Shown in pieces: positions 59,373 to 64,000 of a stretch of DNA of 64,000 nucleotides. The stretch lies in the NCBI GenBank assembly GCA_050633665.1, contig JBOEGY010000006.1:1-64000 (forward strand), in the 5' to 3' direction. Within the stretch, counting starts at the first letter, position 1, and every line of letters starts with the position of its first letter. The stretch comes from JAUIAI01 sp050633665 (GTDB lineage Bacteria > Pseudomonadota > Gammaproteobacteria > Burkholderiales > Burkholderiaceae_E). The notes beneath the pieces were generated by a model. It was given only the letters and a program-made list of their open reading frames with translations, was not told where the DNA came from and searched no databases. A program made the translations under genes and the position numbers.

Positions 59373-61088
59373 GTGTCTTTGGAAATAAAGCAGTTCTTGC
59401 CGATTCTCGATTGGGGTGCACGCTACGATCGATCCGTTCTGGTCAGTGATCTGATTGCGGCGGTGATCGTCACGATCATGCTGATCCCGCAGTCGCTCGC
59501 CTATGCGTTGCTCGCGGGCCTGCCCCCTGAGGCCGGCTTGTATGCATCGATTCTGCCCATTATTCTCTACGCCATATTCGGCACCAGCCGTGCACTGGCG
59601 GTTGGCCCGGTAGCGGTTGTCTCGCTGATGACGGCGGCTGCGATTGGCGATATTGCGCAAAGCGGGACGGCCGGTTATGCGGTCGCAGCGTTGACTCTTG
59701 CGGGCATGTCCGGCGGCATATTGCTACTGATGGGTTTCTTACGACTGGGGTTTCTGGCGAACCTGCTTTCCCATCCGGTCATTGCCGGGTTTATCACCGC
59801 GTCCGGAGTTCTGATTGCGACCAGCCAACTCAAACATATTCTGGGGATTGATGCTGCCGGTCACACCCTGATTGAGCTGGTCGGATCGCTGGTGGCGAAT
59901 GTACAGGCAACTCACTGGCCGACGCTGTTAATCGGCGTCAGCGCAACCGGGTTTCTGTTTTGGGTGCGGGGCGGGCTCAAGCCTCTTTTGCTAAAGCTTG
60001 GGGTAAACGCCGGCCTGGCTGATGGCTTGACCAAAGTCGGACCGGTTATCGCGGTTGCGGCGACGACCGCCGTCGTCTGGTGGCTCGGTCTTGGCGCTGC
60101 GGGCGTCAGGATTGTCGGCGATGTACCTCAGGGGCTGCCGCCGCTGACGCTGCCTTCTGCCTCGGTCGGATTAATGGCGGAGCTGATTGTGCCGGCCTTG
60201 TTGATTTCATTGATCGGGTTTGTCGAGTCCATTTCAGTCGCGCAGACGTTGGCGGCCAAGCGGCGTCAGCGGATCGATCCCGACCAGGAATTGATCGGCC
60301 TGGGCGCGGCGAATGTCGGCGCCGCTCTGACCGGCGGATTTCCGGTGACTGGCGGATTCTCCCGTTCAGTGGTCAACTTTGATGCCGGGGCGAAAACACC
60401 TGCCGCTGGCGCATTCACTGCACTCGGTTTGATGCTGGCCGCGTTAACCCTGACGCCGCTGATTTTTTTCCTGCCCAAAGCGACTCTGGCTGCGACGATT
60501 ATCGTTGCCGTGTTGTCGCTGGTTGATTTTTCAATACTGGGTCGTACCTGGCGGTATTCAAAACCAGACTTTGCCGCCGTGAGCGCCACCGTGGTGCTCA
60601 CGCTTGCTCTGGGCGTTGAAGTAGGTGTTGTTTCCGGGGTGTTGGTCTCTATCGCCATGTTTTTGTTCAAGACCTCGCGCCCGCATATCGCAGAGGTCGG
60701 TCAGGTTCCGGGCACCGAACATTTCCGCAATATAGAACGCCATGATGTCCAAACGACTGAGCGCCTGCTGACGCTGCGGGTCGATGAAAGCCTCTACTTT
60801 GCCAACGCGCGTTATCTCGAAGACTACATCCTGGCGCGGGTCGTGGGAGCGCCATCCATACGGCATCTCGTGTTGATGTGTTCGGCTGTTAACGAAATCG
60901 ACATGAGCGCGCTCGAATCCCTGGAGGCGATCAATCACAGGCTTGAGGAGCTTGGCATCCAGCTCCACTTGTCGGAAGTCAAAGGCCCGGTAATGGACCG
61001 CTTGTCGCGAAGCGATTTTCTGGAAGCGCTTACGGGTCAGGTTTTTCTGTCTCAGCATGCTGCCTATCAGGCGCTGAAAGCCAACTAA
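59373..61088 (+). CDS. SulP-family inorganic anion transporter with STAS domain
   Basis: A 571-residue protein with 10-12 membrane segments: family motifs VTIMLIPQSLAYALLAGLPP, EAGLYASILPIILYAIFGTS and FPVTGGFSRSVVNFDAGAKT, then a C-terminal STAS domain (VLMCSAVNEIDMSALESLEA). SulP proteins move sulfate, bicarbonate or related anions; here, directly behind the SQR fusion, export or import of sulfite/sulfate is a reasonable guess. Start at GTG 59373; a TTG at 59379 with GAGG upstream is an alternative. Confidence 0.93.
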   Translation: MSLEIKQFLPILDWGARYDRSVLVSDLIAAVIVTIMLIPQSLAYALLAGLPPEAGLYASILPIILYAIFGTSRALAVGPVAVVSLMTAAAIGDIAQSGTAGYAVAALTLAGMSGGILLLMGFLRLGFLANLLSHPVIAGFITASGVLIATSQLKHILGIDAAGHTLIELVGSLVANVQATHWPTLLIGVSATGFLFWVRGGLKPLLLKLGVNAGLADGLTKVGPVIAVAATTAVVWWLGLGAAGVRIVGDVPQGLPPLTLPSASVGLMAELIVPALLISLIGFVESISVAQTLAAKRRQRIDPDQELIGLGAANVGAALTGGFPVTGGFSRSVVNFDAGAKTPAAGAFTALGLMLAALTLTPLIFFLPKATLAATIIVAVLSLVDFSILGRTWRYSKPDFAAVSATVVLTLALGVEVGVVSGVLVSIAMFLFKTSRPHIAEVGQVPGTEHFRNIERHDVQTTERLLTLRVDESLYFANARYLEDYILARVVGAPSIRHLVLMCSAVNEIDMSALESLEAINHRLEELGIQLHLSEVKGPVMDRLSRSDFLEALTGQVFLSQHAAYQALKAN

Positions 61089-61137
61089 CGCCAGTTAGGG
61101 TAATCTTTCGGCCTCATAAACAGACTGGCTGTGCCTC

Positions 61138-62304
61138 ATGAATACGCAGAAAATCGTCGGCTGGGGACATACCCCGTTTGGCAAACTCGACAACACCAAT
61201 CTCGAACAGCTTATCCGTGATGCGGTTAATCCTGCTCTTGAGACCGCCGGTCTTGAGCCGTCTGATATCGACGGCATTTTCGTTGGGCATTTCAATGCCG
61301 GCTTTTCGCAACAGGATTTTGGCGCGTCACTGGTTGCGGTCGCGATTCCTGAATTCCGTCATACGCCGGCGGTACGCACGGAGAACGCCTGCGCGACAGG
61401 TTCTGCCGCAATCTGGACGGCGCTCGATGCTTTGGCCAGCGGCCGGATGAACCGGGTGCTTGTGGTGGGTATGGAAATGATGAATACCCTGTCGGGACAG
61501 CAGATTGGCGAAACCCTGCTCAAATGCTCTTATGTCAAAGAAGAAGGTGATACGCCGGGCGGCTTTGCGGGCGTATTTGGCAAGATTGCCGGGAGTTACT
61601 TCGAACGCTTCGGCGATCAGTCGGATGCACTGGCCGCGATTTCTGCAAAGAACCATAGCAACGGCATGCATAACCCCTATGCCCACATGCGCCGCGATTT
61701 CGGATTCGACTTCTGCCGCAATCCTTCCGACAAGAACCCGTTTGTGGCCGGTCCGCTCAAGCGTTCGGATTGCTCACTGGTCTCGGATGGCGCGGCTGCG
61801 CTGGTGTTGTCCAATGAGGCATTGCCGGGAGCACAGGTCGCACCGGTGACCTGGCGATCCCGTACTCATGTCAATGATTTTCTGCCATTGTCACGTCGTG
61901 ACCCGACTCGTTTCGTCGGCTGCGAAATGGCTTGGAGTAAAGGGTTGGCGAATGCCGGAGTTTCACTGGATCAGTTGCAGTTCGTTGAGACTCACGACTG
62001 CTTCACAGTCGCAGAGCTGCTCGAATACGAAGCAATGGGACTGGCTGAACATGGCAAGGGCGCGCAGGTAATTCTTGATGGTGTCACCCAGAAAGATGGC
62101 AGGCTGCCGGTGAATCCGTCAGGTGGCCTGAAGTCAAAAGGTCATCCGATTGGCGCGACCGGCGTGTCGCAACATGTCATGGCCGCCATGCAATTGTCAG
62201 GGCAGGCCGGCGATATGCAAGTGAATAACGCCGGGCTGGGCGCGGTTTTCAATATGGGGGGGTCGTCAGTTGCCAACTACCTCAGCATTCTGCAAGCGTC
62301 ATGA
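61138..62304 (+). CDS. Thiolase-family acyl-CoA acetyltransferase (SCP2-like)
   Basis: A 388-residue thiolase. Catalytic Cys85 in ENACATGSAA, His in FVETHDCFTVAELLEYE and the C-terminal GGLKSKGHPIGATG with the base His. This non-PhaA, SCP2-type group usually cleaves branched or aromatic 3-ketoacyl-CoAs. The canonical C-terminal CxG motif is replaced by NNAGLGAVFNMGGSS, as in this group. Overlaps the acyl-CoA ligase gene by 4 nt, so the two work together. Confidence 0.9.
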   Translation: MNTQKIVGWGHTPFGKLDNTNLEQLIRDAVNPALETAGLEPSDIDGIFVGHFNAGFSQQDFGASLVAVAIPEFRHTPAVRTENACATGSAAIWTALDALASGRMNRVLVVGMEMMNTLSGQQIGETLLKCSYVKEEGDTPGGFAGVFGKIAGSYFERFGDQSDALAAISAKNHSNGMHNPYAHMRRDFGFDFCRNPSDKNPFVAGPLKRSDCSLVSDGAAALVLSNEALPGAQVAPVTWRSRTHVNDFLPLSRRDPTRFVGCEMAWSKGLANAGVSLDQLQFVETHDCFTVAELLEYEAMGLAEHGKGAQVILDGVTQKDGRLPVNPSGGLKSKGHPIGATGVSQHVMAAMQLSGQAGDMQVNNAGLGAVFNMGGSSVANYLSILQAS

Positions 62305-63893
62305 ACGCTGCTCAGGTAATGAATCTGGCGCAATTGCTTCGCCAGACGGCGCGTCAGTTTCCAGATCTTCCCGGTCTGATTCATGGCGATACCCATCTGA
62401 CCTGGCGCCAGCTCGACGAACGGGTTGATGCGTTGGTTGCGGCGTTGCGCCAGAAGGGCTTGCAGCAAGGCGATCGTATCCTGGTTCAGTCGCGCAATAA
62501 CCTGGCCTTGTTCGAAAGTTGCTGGGTGGCTTTCAGGATGGGCTGCGTCTGGGTGCCAACCAATTTCCGGCTGACGCCGCCCGAGGTGGCATATCTCGGC
62601 AAATCCAGCGGTGCTGTTGCAATGCTGGCAGAACCCGACTTCGCCGAGCATGTGCAAGCAGTCAGTGCGGCTTCTGATTCACTGACTCATGTGGTCTGGA
62701 TCGGCGAGTCTGCGGCAGATGGCATGACGGGTGACGTCTATGAAGACCTCGTTAGCCGGCATCTGGGTCAGCAAGCCGACGAGTCGGTTGTCGGGGCGGA
62801 CGATCCGCTCTGGTTTTTCTATACCTCCGGGACCACGGGCGCACCCAAGGCTGGCATTCTGACCCATGGTCAGATGGCGTTTGTCGTCACCAATCACCTG
62901 GCCGATCTGATTCCGGGTACGACCGAAAAAGACTGTTCCATCGCGGTTGCTCCGCTCTCGCACGGGGCGGGTATTCACATGTTGCTCAATGTGGCGCGTG
63001 GCGCCGCGACGGTTCTGCCCGAGAGTGACCGGCTGGTTCCCGAAGAGGTCTGGCGCCTGGTTGAGAAGCACAAGGTATCGAATCTGTTTACGGTGCCAAC
63101 GATCGTCAAGCGGCTGGTCGAGGACTCGTCCGTTGATCAGTTCGATCATTCGTCGTTGCGATATCTGATTTACGCGGGCGCACCGATGTACCGCTCAGAC
63201 CAAAAGTTCGCCCTGGAAAAACTCGGTAAGGTTCTGGTCCAGTATTTTGGTCTCGGTGAAGTCACCGGATGCATAACCGTGCTCAATCGGGAATCCCATA
63301 GCGCTGATGACGACGACCCCGATGCCAATGTCGGTTCATGCGGACGACCGCGCACCGGGATGGAAGTAGGCATTCTCGATGAGCAGTTGCAGCGTTTGCC
63401 AGTCGGTGAGGTGGGTGAAATCTGTTGTCGGGGGCCGGCTGTTTTCGCAGGCTATCACGCCAACGATGAAGCCACCGCCAAAGCATTGCGGGGCGGCTGG
63501 TTTCATACCGGCGATCTGGGCCGCATCGATGAACGGGGCTTTCTGACTATTACAGGCCGGGAGTCCGATATGTATATTTCGGGTGGCTCCAATGTCTACC
63601 CGCGCGAGGTTGAGGAAGTCCTGCTCAGCCACTCCGAGGTGGCAGAGGTCGCAGTACTCGGGGTTCCCGATCAGAAGTGGGGAGAGGTCGGACTGGCGGT
63701 CGTCGTGCCTCGTAATCCGGCCGAACCGCCCGCCGCGCACCAATTGCTCGCTCACCTCGAAGGACGTTGCGCACGCTATCGATGGCCAGCCAGTTTTGTG
63801 ATCTGGCCGGCTTTGCCGAAGTCTGGTTATGGCAAGGTCACGAAGAAAATCATTCGAGAGCAGCTGATTGAAAGGGGCGAACTTTCTGTCTGA
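62301..63893 (+). CDS. Acyl-CoA ligase, AMP-forming (ANL superfamily)
   Basis: A 530-residue enzyme with the AMP-binding P-loop FFYTSGTTGAPKAG, the substrate/adenine region YFGLGEVTGCITV, the A8 hinge ITGRESDMYISGGSNVYPRE and the catalytic Lys region PKSGYGKVTKKIIRE. Activates a carboxylic acid with ATP and CoA. ATGA overlap with the thiolase gene points to a coupled activation and cleavage route for a fatty or aromatic acid. Length fits the long-chain/aryl-CoA ligase group. Confidence 0.92.
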   Translation: MNAAQVMNLAQLLRQTARQFPDLPGLIHGDTHLTWRQLDERVDALVAALRQKGLQQGDRILVQSRNNLALFESCWVAFRMGCVWVPTNFRLTPPEVAYLGKSSGAVAMLAEPDFAEHVQAVSAASDSLTHVVWIGESAADGMTGDVYEDLVSRHLGQQADESVVGADDPLWFFYTSGTTGAPKAGILTHGQMAFVVTNHLADLIPGTTEKDCSIAVAPLSHGAGIHMLLNVARGAATVLPESDRLVPEEVWRLVEKHKVSNLFTVPTIVKRLVEDSSVDQFDHSSLRYLIYAGAPMYRSDQKFALEKLGKVLVQYFGLGEVTGCITVLNRESHSADDDDPDANVGSCGRPRTGMEVGILDEQLQRLPVGEVGEICCRGPAVFAGYHANDEATAKALRGGWFHTGDLGRIDERGFLTITGRESDMYISGGSNVYPREVEEVLLSHSEVAEVAVLGVPDQKWGEVGLAVVVPRNPAEPPAAHQLLAHLEGRCARYRWPASFVIWPALPKSGYGKVTKKIIREQLIERGELSV

Positions 63894-63914
63894 TTCTGTT
63901 CGGCCAGGGTGCGG

Positions 63915-64000
63915 TCAGTCCAGTGGTGCCTGCAACACGAGTTGGCCGACTGTCTGCATCTTGAAATGCTGTTGATCAACTCCCGGGCCTTTGAAGTCAA
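63915..64000 (-). CDS. C-terminal fragment of an unidentified protein (partial)
   Basis: A minus-strand frame enters from the right edge and ends at a TGA (63915-63917), convergent with the acyl-CoA ligase gene. The 27 visible residues end QLVLQAPLD. Too short to identify. Confidence 0.5.
   Translation of the reverse strand, partial: DFKGPGVDQQHFKMQTVGQLVLQAPLD

Overview
The window (about 57-58% GC by eye, gene-dense, no stretch over 300 bp without a gene) looks like a chromosomal contig of an uncultured or draft-sequenced proteobacterium, most likely gamma- or betaproteobacterial. Grounds: a Cpx-type two-component system with an enterobacterial-like CpxR DNA-binding region, a PHA granule phasin, SelO, a PotABCD-like transporter, SulP, and Proteobacteria-style sulfide oxidation genes. 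I cannot name a species. A run of N at 228-296 lies inside a tandem repeat and marks an assembly gap. I saw no rRNA, tRNA, CRISPR, IS element or phage gene.

Layout. 1-3.4 kb: two membrane-anchored coiled-coil proteins, a SRAP/YedK DNA-protein crosslink protein and a class II aldolase. 3.5-8 kb: a 44-residue membrane microprotein, a YHS lipoprotein, a patatin lipoprotein paired with a serine hydrolase, and a WYL regulator. 8-11.6 kb: a UvrD-like helicase, then a phasin whose promoter overlaps a perfect 13-bp inverted repeat, a terminator and a TerB-like protein. 11.6-14.6 kb: CpxA/CpxR divergent from a His-rich CpxP/Spy-like protein, with an exact CpxR box (GTAAA-N5-GTAAA on the minus strand) between them. 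14.6-24.5 kb: a DMT transporter, an exported protein, SelO, an HpaI-type aldolase with a PhyH dioxygenase, a large patatin, a membrane-anchored unknown, and an ArsR regulator plus COG0701 permease with an operator-like palindrome.

24.5-31.1 kb: a 1047-residue fusion of a DyP-type peroxidase and a cytochrome P450, apparently in an operon behind an 853-residue winged-helix/NTPase/TPR regulator, with a LuxR-type regulator divergent from it. 31.1-42.8 kb: a metabolic block with 3-hydroxyanthranilate dioxygenase and aspartate dehydrogenase (two routes to quinolinate), a lone molybdopterin hydroxylase subunit, a DHDPS-family protein lacking the usual catalytic Tyr, an NTF2-like exported protein, a sphingosine-1-phosphate-lyase-like PLP enzyme, YaiI, an RraA-like aldolase, an MFS transporter, a flavin oxidoreductase and FetB. 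42.9-47.1 kb: a complete PotABCD-like ABC importer.

47.1-52.9 kb: an apparently self-contained envelope module: TPR protein, HupE/UreJ_2-like membrane protein with a canonical EF-hand loop, ECF sigma factor, RskA-type anti-sigma factor, DUF4331 exported protein and a small lipoprotein. The two transcription units share the same putative sigma motif (CTGCATCC-N16-CGTAGT) at 47185-47214 and 50981-51010. This is the best candidate here for an undescribed system. 53-61.1 kb: a REC-PAS-GGDEF-EAL protein with an insertion between its RxxD and GGDEF motifs, a DsbA-fold isomerase, and a sulfide/persulfide cluster (Crp-like regulator, persulfide dioxygenase-like MBL protein, rhodanese-SQR fusion, SulP) with a GTGAC-N3-GTCAC operator candidate. 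61.1-64 kb: a thiolase and acyl-CoA ligase pair and the C-terminus of one more gene.
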